This document shows, piece after piece, positions 18,361 to 27,563 of a stretch of 64,000 bases of DNA. A program made the position numbers and the translations under genes. The notes below the pieces were generated by a model. It had not been told where the DNA came from. It searched no databases and saw nothing but the letters and a program-made list of their open reading frames with translations. The DNA is taken from NCBI RefSeq assembly GCF_014851905.1, contig NZ_JACVAQ010000002.1:1054001-1118000 (forward strand). Reading direction: 5' to 3'. Source of the DNA: Pseudomonas sp. PDM14 (GTDB lineage: Bacteria; Pseudomonadota; Gammaproteobacteria; Pseudomonadales; Pseudomonadaceae). Within the stretch, counting starts at the first letter, position 1; every line of letters starts with the position of its first letter.

Positions 18361-18416
18361 GCGGGCAGGCGCAAGCCCGCCAAACACACCACTGGCAGGA
18401 TCGGGAAATACTACGC

Positions 18417-18932
18417 ATGGATGTCCGCCTACTGACCTTTCTGGAATTCAGCAACGTCCATTTCTACCGCGTCATCACCCTCGCCATCCTGCTGCCGGTG
18501 TGTGGCTTGAGCCTGATCAACCTGATCAACACCGGCCAGACTGACGCCCTGCTGATGTCTATCGGTGCGTTCATCCTGATGGCGCGTTTCAGCGTGGAGT
18601 GGCGACGGGTCAGGCAGAGCGCGCCGGCATTCCTCCATGAAGACGAACTGATCATTTCCAGGGCTGACGGCCATCGCCGTATCCCGCTGGCCAGCATCCG
18701 CTCGGTCCGCTCCCGGCACAGCCTGTTCATGGTTCGCCGCTACCGCTCCTGGAGCGATCACCTGGCGTTTCTGCAGTTCACGCTGAACAACGGCGAGCGC
18801 CTGCACACGCTGGCCGAAAGTGCCGTGCTCGAGTTTCCCGCGGGTAAGAAAAGCCTCAGCGCGATCCGCGCAGCCGTGCTCGCCGCCAAGACCCGAAGCC
18901 TCGCCGTGCACCAGCAGAACACCCTCCGCTGA
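18417..18932 (+). CDS. Membrane protein with a PH-like cytoplasmic domain
   Basis: A 171-aa protein with two N-terminal helices (about 19-39 and 44-58) followed by a soluble domain that reads like a bacterial PH module: FLHEDELIISRADGHRRIPL and IRSVRSRHSLFM strands, then a helix. The family is not recognised with certainty. It is the third of the small membrane genes from 17479, after a 56-bp gap. No function can be given. Confidence 0.65.
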   Translation: MDVRLLTFLEFSNVHFYRVITLAILLPVCGLSLINLINTGQTDALLMSIGAFILMARFSVEWRRVRQSAPAFLHEDELIISRADGHRRIPLASIRSVRSRHSLFMVRRYRSWSDHLAFLQFTLNNGERLHTLAESAVLEFPAGKKSLSAIRAAVLAAKTRSLAVHQQNTLR

Positions 18933-19114
18933 GCGTGCCCACACCGCGCCTGGAAATGCCTGCCAATTCACCCGGCGAAACGTAGAAACGAGCGATACCC
19001 CGCCAATGGCCCGCGTGCTATACCGGCTCAGCGAGCGACCGCGCCCTCACCGCCGCACACTGCGCCGGCAATGCGCGCCACCCATTGAGCCGGACAACAA
19101 CAAGGACAGAGCCG

Positions 19115-20011
19115 ATGAACTACTCCGCGATAGATTGGCAGGTCGACGATGGCCTGCTGAAGTTGACCCTCAACCGCCCCGAGCAGATGAACGCCTTCAC
19201 CGTCGAGATGGCCAACGAACTGGAGCACGCCTTCAACCGCGCCAGCTTGGACGACAGGGTGCGTGTCATCCTGGTGACCGGGGCCGGCAAGGCGTTCTGC
19301 GCCGGCATGGACCTGTCCAAGGAAGGCAACGTCTTCGGCCTGGACGAAACCCTCACCCCGAGCCTGGCCGACCTGCACGAGCGCTTCGAGGCGGCGGACA
19401 TCCACAATGGCGTGCGCGACACCGGCGGCCGGGTGACCCTGGCTATCCAGGCCTGCCGCAAGCCGGTGGTAGCGGCCATCAACGGTGCCGCGGTCGGTAT
19501 CGGCGCAACCATGACCCTGGCCATGGATTTTCGCCTGGCCTCGGAAAAGGCCCGTTTCGGTTTTGTGTTCGGTCGCCTGGGCATCGTTCCCGAGGCCTGT
19601 TCGAGCTGGTTCCTGCCGCGCATCGTCGGCCTGCAGCAGGCGCTGGAATGGGTCTACACCGCCGACATCTTCGACGCCCAGGAAGCCCTGCGCGGCCGCC
19701 TGGTGCGCTCGGTGCACTCGCCAGAAACCCTGCTGGAAGAGGCGGAAGCCTTCGCCCGCCGCCTGGTGCAGGATCGCTCGCCCGCCGCTATCGCCCTCAG
19801 CCGCCAGATGCTTTATCGCAACAGCGCGCAGGCCCACCCGCTGGAGGCGCACCGCATCGAATCGCTGGCGATGTTCTACACCAGCATCGGCGACGGCAAG
19901 GAAGGCGTGGCCGCATTCCGTGAGAAGCGCCCGGCCCGGTTCAGCGGTAAAGCCTCCGAGCTGCCGGCGTTCTATGACGAGTGGACGGCCGCCAGCGGAA
20001 AGCAGGACTAA
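19115..20011 (+). CDS. Crotonase-family enoyl-CoA hydratase/isomerase
   Basis: A 298-aa crotonase. KLTLNRPEQMNAFTVEM is the N-terminal signature, GKAFCAGMDLSKE forms the first oxyanion-hole loop, and AINGAAVGIGATMTLAMDF the second; GFVFGRLGIVPEACSS includes the catalytic-region Glu (VPE). It is longer than the usual 260 aa, through the loop after the DLSKE segment and the C-terminus. Substrate cannot be deduced; such paralogues in Pseudomonas serve fatty-acid or aromatic-acid degradation. The ATG at 19115 follows AAGGACAG. A REPIN remnant lies just after the stop. Confidence 0.9.
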   Translation: MNYSAIDWQVDDGLLKLTLNRPEQMNAFTVEMANELEHAFNRASLDDRVRVILVTGAGKAFCAGMDLSKEGNVFGLDETLTPSLADLHERFEAADIHNGVRDTGGRVTLAIQACRKPVVAAINGAAVGIGATMTLAMDFRLASEKARFGFVFGRLGIVPEACSSWFLPRIVGLQQALEWVYTADIFDAQEALRGRLVRSVHSPETLLEEAEAFARRLVQDRSPAAIALSRQMLYRNSAQAHPLEAHRIESLAMFYTSIGDGKEGVAAFREKRPARFSGKASELPAFYDEWTAASGKQD

Positions 20012-20019
20012 TCCCCGCA

Positions 20020-20075
20020 GATCATTCCCACGCTGCGCGTGGGAATGCAGCCCTCGACGCTCCGGCGTCCACCCG
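20020..20075. repeat. REPIN remnant
   Basis: GATCATTCCCACGCTGCGCGTGGGAA followed by GACGCTCCGGCGTC is the first half of the REPIN unit found at 13379 and 14730; the second half is missing. Confidence 0.7.
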
Positions 20076-20189
20076 CCCCATTGCGCTCCTGAACGATCAG
20101 ACACAGCCAACGACACACGGGAACGCTCGACCCGAGCCGGCGCTACAATGCCGCCCTACCGATCCGCCAGGCACGCCCGGAGCCCCTCG

Positions 20190-20876
20190 ATGTTCACCCT
20201 CGCCCACCTGAGCAACCCACCGCCCGAATCCCTGAAAAGCCAGGTGCTGCAGATGGTGGTGGACTATTTCAGTGACATCAGCCCGGTGCCGCTGACGCCC
20301 AGCAACCCGCTCTACCAGCTGTACCAGTACGTGATCGGCTACGAGGTGCACCTGTACCTGCAGGCCATGGACAGCGCACAGGAGAGCACCGCGCAGCTGA
20401 TCCTGGCGCTGGACGATGAAGACCCGTCCCAGGTACTCGGCTTCGCCCTCTACCTGCCGAGCAGGGACGACCCCGACGCCTGCACCCTGGCCTACATGGC
20501 CGTGCAGGCCAGCCATCGTCGGCGCGGCATCGCCCGCGCCATGCTGCAGCACATGATCGCCCGCCACCCGCACGCCGAACTGGCCTGCGCAGCAGGCAAG
20601 GTGCCGACCTTCGAGGCCCTGGGTTTTCAGGTGCTGGCCGCCCGCGGGCCGCAGGTGCTGATGAACACCCGCGACCACAGCTCGGACGGCATGATCGCGG
20701 TGCAGGACCTGACGCCGATCTTCCAGTCCATCGAAGTCCGGCAGATCCACGCCTACCTGCTCAAACAGAACGGCAACAAGGCCATGAGCGACGCGGAGCG
20801 AAACCGCGACTACCTGCTCGATCAGATGGAGCGGCAGGCAGAGGCACTGGTGAAAGAACGCCTGATCAGGCACTGA
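20190..20876 (+). CDS. GNAT-family N-acetyltransferase
   Basis: A 228-aa protein with the GNAT core TLAYMAVQASHRRRGIARAM, where RRRGIA is the acetyl-CoA pyrophosphate loop, followed by the ALGFQVLAARG strand. The N-terminal 90 residues and the C-terminal 60 (helical, ending in AEALVKERLIRH) are extensions to the minimal fold. Substrate unknown. The ATG at 20190 follows CGGAGCCC; the frame is open far upstream but overlaps the crotonase gene. Confidence 0.8.
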   Translation: MFTLAHLSNPPPESLKSQVLQMVVDYFSDISPVPLTPSNPLYQLYQYVIGYEVHLYLQAMDSAQESTAQLILALDDEDPSQVLGFALYLPSRDDPDACTLAYMAVQASHRRRGIARAMLQHMIARHPHAELACAAGKVPTFEALGFQVLAARGPQVLMNTRDHSSDGMIAVQDLTPIFQSIEVRQIHAYLLKQNGNKAMSDAERNRDYLLDQMERQAEALVKERLIRH

Positions 20877-20900
20877 TTCAGTCCGGGGCGCGTCAGCCCT

Positions 20901-20930
20901 GTAGGGTGGACAACCCGAAACTTCTCCACC
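20901..20930. repeat. GTAGGGTGG-type palindrome
   Basis: GTAGGGTGGACAACCCGAAA to TTCTCCACC, a degenerate copy of the element at 13028, lying after the acetyltransferase stop. Confidence 0.65.
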
Positions 20931-21030
20931 GTTCACCTCCAACACCACCCGGCACCTCAAGGTGCCACCCTCCCCCTCGCCGGCTACAATGCGCGCTTGC
21001 CGTGTCACGCCTGATAAAAGAAGAAAGCCC

Positions 21031-23040
21031 ATGTCCTTGCCCAAACACCATCTGGAATTGCTCAGCCCTGCCCGCGATGTGCACATCGCCCGCGAGGCCA
21101 TCCTGCATGGCGCCGATGCCGTGTACATCGGCGGCCCGAGCTTCGGCGCGCGGCACAACGCCTGCAACGAGGTGAGCGATATCGCCCAACTGGTGGAATT
21201 CGCCCACCGCTTCCACGCGCGGGTGTTCGTCACCATCAACACCATCCTGCATGACGACGAGCTGGAGCCGGCGCGCACGCTGATCCACCAGCTGTACGAC
21301 GCCGGGGTCGACGCGCTGATCGTGCAGGATCTCGGGGTGATGGAAATGGACATCCCGCCCATCGAGCTGCACGCCAGTACCCAGACCGACATTCGCACCC
21401 TGGAACGGGCCCGGTTTCTCGATCAGGCCGGCTTCTCCCAACTGGTGCTGGCCCGCGAGCTGAACCTGCAGCAGATCCGCGCCATCGCCGATGAAACCGA
21501 CGCCGCCATCGAGTTCTTCATCCACGGGGCGCTGTGCGTAGCCTTCTCCGGCCAGTGCAACATCTCCCACGCGCAGACCGGGCGCAGCGCCAACCGCGGC
21601 GACTGCTCGCAGGCCTGCCGCCTGCCCTACACCCTGAAGGACGACCAGGGCCGCGTGGTGGCCTTCGAGAAGCACCTGCTGTCGATGAAGGACAACAACC
21701 AGGCCGCCAACCTCAGTGCCCTGGTCGATGCCGGCGTGCGCTCGTTCAAGATCGAGGGGCGCTACAAGGATGTCGGCTACGTGAAGAACATCACCGCTTA
21801 CTACCGCCAGCGCCTGGACGGCATCCTCGAAGGCCGCCCCGACCTGGCCCGTGCCGCCAGCGGCCGCACCGATCACTTCTTCGTGCCGGACCCGGACAAG
21901 ACCTTCCACCGTGGCAGCACCGACTATTTCGTCACCGACCGCAAGATCGACATCGGCGCCTTTGACACGCCGACCTTCACCGGCCTGCACGTGGGCCAGG
22001 TGGAAAAGGTCGGCAAGCGCGACCTGATCGCCGTTACCCATGAACCGCTGTCCAACGGCGACGGCCTCAATGTGCTGGTCAAGCGCGACGTGGTGGGCTT
22101 TCGCGCCAACATCGCCGAGCTGAAAAGCGAATTCGAAGAAGACGGCGAAAAACGCTACCGCTACCGCGTCGAGCCTAACGAAATGCCCGAGGGCATGTTC
22201 CGCCTGCGCCCGAATCACCCGCTCTCCCGCAACCTCGACCACAACTGGCAGCACGCGCTGCAGAAAACCTCGGCGGAGCGGCGCATCGGCCTGTACTGGC
22301 AGGCGACCCTGCGCGAGGAGCGCCTGCAGCTGACCGCCACCAGCGAGGAAGGTATCAGCGCCAGCGTCAGCCTGGACGGCCCGTTCGGGGCGGCGAACAA
22401 GCCCGAGCAGGCGCTGGAGCAACTGCGCGACCTGCTCGGCCAGCTCGGCACCACCATCTACCATGCCGAAGCCGTGGAGCTGGATGCGCCGCAGGCGTAC
22501 TTCATCCCCAACTCGCAGCTGAAATCCCTGCGTCGCGAAGCCATCGACGCGCTGACCGAGGCCCGCGTCGCCGCCCACCCGCGTGGCGGGCGCAAGGCCG
22601 TCAGCGTGCCGCCGCCGGTGTACCCGGAGGCGCACCTGTCGTTCCTCGCCAACGTGTACAACCAGAAGGCCCGCGACTTCTACCACCGCTACGGGGTGAA
22701 GCTGATCGACGCGGCCTACGAGGCCCACGAGGAGCCGGGCGAAGTGCCGGTGATGATCACCAAGCACTGCCTGCGCTTCTCCTTCAACCTGTGCCCCAAG
22801 CAGGCCAAGGGCGTCACCGGTGTGAAGACCAAGGTTGCGCCGATGCAGCTGATCCACGGCGACGAAGTGCTGACCCTGAAATTCGACTGCAAGCCGTGCG
22901 AGATGCACGTGGTCGGCAAGATGAAGGGCCACATCCTCGACCTGCCGCTGCCGGGCAGCGCCGCCACCCAGGTGGTCGGCCACATCAGCCCGGACGACCT
23001 GCTCAAGACCATCCGCAACAAACCGGGCTACAGCCACTAA
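21031..23040 (+). CDS. rlhA: RlhA, 23S rRNA C2501 hydroxylation factor (U32 family)
   Basis: A 669-aa U32-family protein that matches E. coli RlhA (YdcP) along its whole length: LELLSPARDVHIAREAILHG at the N-terminus, ALCVAFSGQC and NRGDCSQACRLPYTLKDDQG around the cysteine cluster, SFKIEGRYKDVGYVKNI, and ITKHCLRFSFNLCPKQAKG plus KFDCKPCEMHV in the C-terminal Cys-rich part. RlhA is needed for hydroxylation of 23S rRNA cytidine 2501; the related tRNA hydroxylase TrhP is much shorter. The peptidase name given to U32 proteins is historical. The start ATG at 21031 follows AAGAAAG. It appears monocistronic. Confidence 0.92.
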   Translation: MSLPKHHLELLSPARDVHIAREAILHGADAVYIGGPSFGARHNACNEVSDIAQLVEFAHRFHARVFVTINTILHDDELEPARTLIHQLYDAGVDALIVQDLGVMEMDIPPIELHASTQTDIRTLERARFLDQAGFSQLVLARELNLQQIRAIADETDAAIEFFIHGALCVAFSGQCNISHAQTGRSANRGDCSQACRLPYTLKDDQGRVVAFEKHLLSMKDNNQAANLSALVDAGVRSFKIEGRYKDVGYVKNITAYYRQRLDGILEGRPDLARAASGRTDHFFVPDPDKTFHRGSTDYFVTDRKIDIGAFDTPTFTGLHVGQVEKVGKRDLIAVTHEPLSNGDGLNVLVKRDVVGFRANIAELKSEFEEDGEKRYRYRVEPNEMPEGMFRLRPNHPLSRNLDHNWQHALQKTSAERRIGLYWQATLREERLQLTATSEEGISASVSLDGPFGAANKPEQALEQLRDLLGQLGTTIYHAEAVELDAPQAYFIPNSQLKSLRREAIDALTEARVAAHPRGGRKAVSVPPPVYPEAHLSFLANVYNQKARDFYHRYGVKLIDAAYEAHEEPGEVPVMITKHCLRFSFNLCPKQAKGVTGVKTKVAPMQLIHGDEVLTLKFDCKPCEMHVVGKMKGHILDLPLPGSAATQVVGHISPDDLLKTIRNKPGYSH

Positions 23041-23050
23041 GGTCGCTTTC

Positions 23051-23080
23051 GTAGGTGGGTCGCGCCTCATCGACCCACCG
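23051..23080. repeat. Palindromic element after rlhA
   Basis: GTAGGTGGGTCG, CGCCTCAT, CGACCCACC: a 9-10-bp stem that may end the rlhA transcript. It resembles another common intergenic REP type but no second copy was found in the window. Confidence 0.5.
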
Positions 23081-23166
23081 GGCGAAGCCTCAGTGGATGA
23101 ACTATCTGCCATCCACCTCGGCGCCAGGTGCTGCAACGTGCCGGTCTTCGGTGCGCACGGCGCGCC

Positions 23167-23652
23167 CTACGACGGCATCAACGTCGCTGCCAGATACAAC
23201 CCCGCACCGAACACCAGATGCGTAACCAGGCTGCGGACCCGCGCCTGAGTGGGATGCGCCGTGCGCGAAGCAGCGATGCCCATGCCAAAACCCGGTTGCA
23301 TCAGCAGAAATGGCGCGGCAACGGTAACCGCACCGAACGCCAGCGCAGGCCATAACGTCGGCTGCTGCAACCAACCGCCGCCCACCAGCAGCACGAATAC
23401 CGCCGCAAACGCCAAGCCGGTCAGGTAGTGGAAAGCCCAACCGAGCATTTTCTCGCCGTACACCGCCGGCGCCTTGCCGATTGCCGTGTGGCGAAACTGG
23501 CCGTGGCGCATATGCCCGAGCCAGCGCCCGACCAGTGCATAGTCGAGCACGGCGATGCCGAACAGCCGGCGGCGCAGCAGCCCCCAGCCATCCATCAGCA
23601 GCGTCGCGCCAAGGCCCAGAGTCATCACCCGCAGGATCATCTCGACTGTCAT
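23167..23652 (-). CDS. DUF2938 membrane protein
   Basis: A 161-aa integral membrane protein with about four helices. LGATLLMDGWGLLRRR at the N-terminus, IGKAPAVYGEKMLGWAFHYLTG, and PLLMQPGFGMGIAASRT-like GFGMGIA in the C-terminal half are features of DUF2938. Function unknown. Start ATG 23652 is placed 6 bp after GGGAG; the ATG two codons upstream is too close to it. It is divergent from the MerR regulator, with a palindromic operator-like sequence in the 73-bp gap, so it is the likely regulated target. Confidence 0.8.
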   Translation of the reverse strand: MTVEMILRVMTLGLGATLLMDGWGLLRRRLFGIAVLDYALVGRWLGHMRHGQFRHTAIGKAPAVYGEKMLGWAFHYLTGLAFAAVFVLLVGGGWLQQPTLWPALAFGAVTVAAPFLLMQPGFGMGIAASRTAHPTQARVRSLVTHLVFGAGLYLAATLMPS

Positions 23653-23701
23653 ACCCATCTCCCTCTACCCTCTGTGAAAGGCCGTTTTCAGTAGCCTGCC
23701 A

Positions 23702-23719
23702 GTTCAAGTCGACTTGAGG
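23702..23719. promoter_or_regulatory. SoxR/MerR-like operator
   Basis: The 18-mer GTTCAAGTCGACTTGAGG contains a perfect 14-bp palindrome (23704-23717) and matches the E. coli SoxR box CCTCAAGTTAACTTGAGG at 14 of 18 positions. It lies 7 bp before the merR-like start codon and upstream of the divergent DUF2938 gene. Confidence 0.65.
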
Positions 23720-23725
23720 TCAAGC

Positions 23726-24187
23726 ATGAAAGAGATGGATATCGGCAAGGTCGCGCGCTGGTCCGGGCTGCCGGCCTCGACCCTGCGCTACTACGAGGAG
23801 AAGGGGCTGATCCGCTCCATCGGCCGCAACGGCCTCAAGCGCGTGTTCAGCGAAACAGTGATCCAGCGTCTGTCGCTGATCGCCCTGGGGCGCACGGCAG
23901 GCTTCTCGCTGGATGCCATCGCCGACATGCTCGCCACCGATGGCGAACTGGCCCTCGACCGCGAACGGTTGCTGCAGCAGGCCGATCAGGTCGACCAGAC
24001 CATCAAGCGCCTCAGCGCCATCCGTGACGGCCTGCGCCACGCAGCGTCATGCTCGGCACCCAGCCACCTCGATTGCCCCAAGTTCCAGCGCCTGATGAAC
24101 CTCGCGGCCAGAACGGCGGCAAGTGAACGACCGCAACGAGCCAAGCCGGGCCGAGGCAGTACGCCATCGGCCGCGACCGCCTCCTGA
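23726..24187 (+). CDS. MerR-family regulator with a C-x7-C loop
   Basis: A 153-aa MerR-family transcription factor. The winged-helix opens with MDIGKVARWSGLPASTLRYYEEKGLI; a dimerisation helix follows to about residue 105. Cys109 and Cys117 are spaced C-x7-C (CSAPSHLDC), like the metal loop of CueR and unlike the four-Cys iron-sulphur cluster of SoxR. The C-terminal 25 residues are Ala/Arg/Pro-rich and disordered. It is divergent from the DUF2938 membrane gene over a SoxR-box-like palindrome. Effector unknown; a thiol-bound metal ion is plausible. The ATG at 23726 follows TTGAGGTCAAGC. Confidence 0.88.
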   Translation: MKEMDIGKVARWSGLPASTLRYYEEKGLIRSIGRNGLKRVFSETVIQRLSLIALGRTAGFSLDAIADMLATDGELALDRERLLQQADQVDQTIKRLSAIRDGLRHAASCSAPSHLDCPKFQRLMNLAARTAASERPQRAKPGRGSTPSAATAS

Positions 24188-24204
24188 GTGCAAGGTAGCC
24201 GCGC

Positions 24205-25053
24205 TTATGGCGCGCCGAACAACGCGGTCCAGTAGATGCCCGCGTCGCTCTTCGGGTCGAGCGCGTGGGCCGCGCCCAGTTCGCTGAACTGCGTGCTCAT
24301 CAGGTTGGCGCAATGGCCGGGGCTGGCCAGCCAACCGGCCACCACCTTGTCGGCACTGTCCTGCCCGGCCGCGATGTTCTCGCCGATGTTGCCGCCGCTG
24401 TAGCCGGCCAGCTCCGCGCGGTCGCTCGGGGTGCGACCGTCACGGTCGCGGTGGTTGAAAAAGTTACCGTTGGCCATCGCCCGGCTATGGGTTTGCGCGG
24501 CACTGGCCAGCGCCGCATTCCAGGCCAGCGGTGCGGCTGCGGCGAAGGCTTGCGCGCCACACTGGCGAGCCTGCGCACGTGCCGCGTTGATCCGTTCGAG
24601 CAGCTTCTGCCCCTCCGCCGCACCATCACCCAGGCCGCGCCCCAGCAGCGGCCGCGCCAGGACGATTCGCCAATCACGACCATCGCGGCTGACGCCGATA
24701 TCGACGAACTGCGGGTCGAGCACCACCTTGCAGAAACTCTCCTGCAGCGCGGTCATCGCCGACTGCGCATCGCGCGGCCCGGACAGGCTGATGGCCTGCA
24801 CGTTGACCAGCGGATAAGCGGCACGCGCCAGGGCCTGCTGCAAGTCTTCCCCCCCGGCGACCGAGAGCACCAGACGCGGATCGGCAGCCAGCGGCGGCAA
24901 CTCCTCGGAAACCTTGTCGGCACAACGCTGAACCTGGCTGCGGTAGGTGTTGATCGACTCGATCAGCTGCGTTTCTTCAGCCGCACCCGCGGTGGCGGCG
25001 ACCAGCAAGCCGAGGGATAGCGCAGCGGGACGCAGAACGGATGTGATGCCCAT
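24205..25053 (-). CDS. Secreted CAP (SCP/PR1) domain protein
   Basis: A 282-aa exported protein. The signal peptide ends near AATAGAAEE. The N-terminal part (30-150) has no recognised domain; from about residue 155 it is a CAP domain: APLAWNAALASAAQTHSRAM, FFNHRDRDGRTPSDRAELAG and GENIAAGQDSADKVVAGW, then SPGHCANLMS, with the paired His residues of the CAP cavity. Bacterial CAP proteins are poorly understood. The start at 25053 follows GGAGAGGTTC; the open frame upstream of it lacks coding character. It is convergent with the MerR gene. Confidence 0.85.
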   Translation of the reverse strand: MGITSVLRPAALSLGLLVAATAGAAEETQLIESINTYRSQVQRCADKVSEELPPLAADPRLVLSVAGGEDLQQALARAAYPLVNVQAISLSGPRDAQSAMTALQESFCKVVLDPQFVDIGVSRDGRDWRIVLARPLLGRGLGDGAAEGQKLLERINAARAQARQCGAQAFAAAAPLAWNAALASAAQTHSRAMANGNFFNHRDRDGRTPSDRAELAGYSGGNIGENIAAGQDSADKVVAGWLASPGHCANLMSTQFSELGAAHALDPKSDAGIYWTALFGAP

Positions 25054-25248
25054 GAACCTCTCCTTGATCTGACTGCGCCCATGATGCGCGATTGCGCGCC
25101 CGCCTGGCACTCCGGCGTGCGCAACACGCGCCTGCATATCGCGCCAGACAAACGACCCGGCACGGCACGAAGTAGTTCCGACCCTGCCTGGCGCAGCCAC
25201 CGCAGGGCGGGCAGTATGGAAGTCGATGCTCGAAAGCTGGATACGGAC

Positions 25249-25815
25249 ATGCCCACCCCGCCCCCTACCCTGACCACCCCACGCTTGGTCCTGCGCGCCC
25301 TGGAGCTGAGCGACGCGCCAGCGATCCAGGCGATTTTCCCGCAGTGGCAAATCGTCGAATTTCTCGCCAACCGCGTGCCCTGGCCCTATCCCGAGGATGG
25401 CGCATTGGCGTTCGTGCGTGATGCCTGCCTGCCGGCGATGGCGCGTGGCACGCAGTGGCACTGGACGATTCGTCGGCGCGAAGAGCCCGAGCAGCTGATC
25501 GGCACGATCAACCTGCTCGACGAGCCCGGCAACAACCGTGGCCTGTGGCTCGACCCGCAGTGGCAGGGCCGTGGCCTGATGCAGGAAGCCTGCGACGTGG
25601 TCACCGGCTACTGGTTCGAGGTGCTGCAAAAGCCGCTGTTACAGGTGCCCAAGGCCGTGCCCAACGTGCGCTCGGTACGCCTCTCCGAGCGCAGCGGCAT
25701 GCGTCTGGTCGGCAGCACGATGAGCGATTTCGTCTCCGGGCGCTTCGAGTCGCAGCTGTGGGAAATGACTCGCGAAGATTGGCTGCAACGCAAGTCCCGC
25801 GCGCTGTCGGAATGA
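25249..25815 (+). CDS. GNAT-family N-acetyltransferase
   Basis: A 188-aa RimJ/RimL-type acetyltransferase: LTTPRLVLRALELSDAPAI at the N-terminus, LIGTINLLDEPGNNRGLWLD with the central strand, and QWQGRGLMQEA as the acetyl-CoA loop. The usual final N-x-x-S segment reads VPNVRSVRLSERSGMRLVG. Substrate unknown. Two starts are possible: ATG 25249, which fits family N-termini and was chosen, and ATG 25216, which has a better ribosome binding site. Confidence 0.78.
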   Translation: MPTPPPTLTTPRLVLRALELSDAPAIQAIFPQWQIVEFLANRVPWPYPEDGALAFVRDACLPAMARGTQWHWTIRRREEPEQLIGTINLLDEPGNNRGLWLDPQWQGRGLMQEACDVVTGYWFEVLQKPLLQVPKAVPNVRSVRLSERSGMRLVGSTMSDFVSGRFESQLWEMTREDWLQRKSRALSE

Positions 25816-25956
25816 CTCGGCAAGTCATTCCGACTCGCCAGTGCGGCATGTCGAAATGACATCAAGCGCGCCAAGCGACTGATTCACAAGCACTTCTCAA
25901 CTGGCACGTTTCATGGACCGCTCAGGGCAACCCAAACCGACCCTGAGGTGAATGAA

Positions 25957-27075
25957 ATGCTGCTCGTCCGCGCCAGCCGCTACCGCCACGCCCTGACCGA
26001 AAACCACGCGCTGCAGGCACGCCTGGATGCCGCTGAGAAGACCATCGCCGATCTGCAGCAGGCCCTCGCCGCACAGCGTCAGGAGCCGCAATGCCAGGCC
26101 GACCTGGCCTTCTACCAGGGCCTGGCCGGCAACATGCTCAAGTTCGGTCGCTCCATTGGCCATGTCGGCGACTCGTTCAGCTACCTCAACGCCCGCCTGG
26201 AGGACAACAACCAGCGCGCGCAGAGCGTGGCCGCCGCGGCGATCAACAACAAGTTGAAGTTCAGCGAGCTGCAGGACCAGTCGCAGCTGATGGAGGACGG
26301 TCTGGGCACGCTCAATGCGCGGATCTCCGAGCTGGTCGAGCGCGCCGGCGAGATCGACCGCATCGTCGGCCTGATCAGCACCATCGCCAGCCAGACCAAC
26401 CTGCTCGCCCTCAACGCTGCCATCGAGGCGGCGCGGGCCGGTGACTCCGGCCGCGGTTTCGCCGTGGTCGCCAGCGAGATCCGCAACCTGGCGGAGAAGA
26501 CCGCCAGCGCGACCAAGGACATCGTCAGCGAAACCGCCGACATCCAGAACGTGATCCGCGAGGCGCAGCGCTGCATCCTCGACCACGTGAAAACCGCGCA
26601 CACCTTCCACGGCATGACCACCGAGGCCAGCGCTGCGATGTTCGAGGTGTACAGCCTGGCGCAGCGCATGCACCTGGAGATCAACCGTTCGTTCTTCCGC
26701 TCCGGCATCGAGCTGGCCAACCTCGCCGAGCTGTCGCTCAAGGCCTCGGTCTACGAGGGCATTCTCTCCGGCGCGGCCGATACCCGGCTGGTCAGCGAGG
26801 AGGAATGCCTGTTCGGCCGCTGGTACTACGGCGACGGCAACGCCGCGCTCAAGGGCAGCCGCGAGTTCGCCCTGATCGAACACCCGCACGAACAGGTGCA
26901 CCAGTCCGGCAGCGCCGCGCTGGCTGCGTTCGGCAGCGGCCAGCTGATGGCGGCGCTGCAGCACCTGGCGGTGATGGAAGACTCCAACGTCGAGGTGATG
27001 CGCATCGTCAAGAAGGTCCTGGCCGAGCACGAGAAGGGGCTCAGCGTGCACCCGCAGGATCGCCTCGCGGCCTGA
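25957..27075 (+). CDS. Soluble chemoreceptor with C-terminal CZB zinc-binding domain
   Basis: A 372-aa cytoplasmic methyl-accepting protein without membrane helices. An N-terminal coiled coil (about 10-45) leads to a shortened signalling domain whose tip reads [20 protein letters not shown], followed by [20 protein letters not shown]. The C-terminus is a CZB domain: [25 protein letters not shown], and [10 protein letters not shown] supply the 3-His/1-Cys zinc site. CZB receptors sense zinc or oxidation by hypochlorous acid at the zinc-thiolate. No chemotaxis genes are adjacent. The start at 25957 is spaced correctly from GAGGTGA. Confidence 0.9.
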   Translation: MLLVRASRYRHALTENHALQARLDAAEKTIADLQQALAAQRQEPQCQADLAFYQGLAGNMLKFGRSIGHVGDSFSYLNARLEDNNQRAQSVAAAAINNKLKFSELQDQSQLMEDGLGTLNARISELVERAGEIDRIVGLISTIASQTNLLALNAAIEAARAGDSGRGFAVVASEIRNLAEKTASATKDIVSETADIQNVIREAQRCILDHVKTAHTFHGMTTEASAAMFEVYSLAQRMHLEINRSFFRSGIELANLAELSLKASVYEGILSGAADTRLVSEEECLFGRWYYGDGNAALKGSREFALIEHPHEQVHQSGSAALAAFGSGQLMAALQHLAVMEDSNVEVMRIVKKVLAEHEKGLSVHPQDRLAA

Positions 27076-27185
27076 CCGTTGCGGGCTACTCGCCTACGGA
27101 CCGACTCCGAGCAGCCGAGCGGTGCGGAACTCGCACGGCCTGGCGGACCCAAACCTGTATCCGCCACCGCGCAGGAGCGCCCCGC

Positions 27186-27323
27186 ATGGCCGACGACGAC
27201 CAGCCCGAAGACGACGCCATCGACAGCGAGCCGAAGGCCCACGACCTGCCTGAGGAGGTATTGGAAAACCTCAAAGAAGTCGCCCCGCTGCCCGCACCGA
27301 TTCCCGAACCAGGCCCGCTGTAG
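27186..27323 (+). CDS. Small acidic protein, unknown
   Basis: A 45-aa open frame with start ATG preceded by CAGGAGCGCCCC. The product is acidic and proline-rich (MADDDQPEDDAIDSEPKAHD, then PLPAPIPEPGPL at the C-terminus) and probably disordered. No family recognised. Support is the ribosome binding site and composition only. Confidence 0.5.
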   Translation: MADDDQPEDDAIDSEPKAHDLPEEVLENLKEVAPLPAPIPEPGPL

Positions 27324-27563
27324 CACTTGCCTGACAGAATCTCCCCACGCCGCGCCCTGTAGTGCGACGTGCGTGTGCCTACACGACAAACGGCAGGTCC
27401 GTTCGTCCCTCATCGCTTAAAGCTCCCGGCCAGGTGCCGATAATCCTCTCGCGTGCCGAACCACCGCCCTTGCTGGCGGCCCTCGCGAGCGGAGACTCGA
27501 TGCCGCCTTGATGCGCCCGTCGTGGACGGGCGTTGTCCGTAGTCCGCGCCTTCCGGGATCGCC

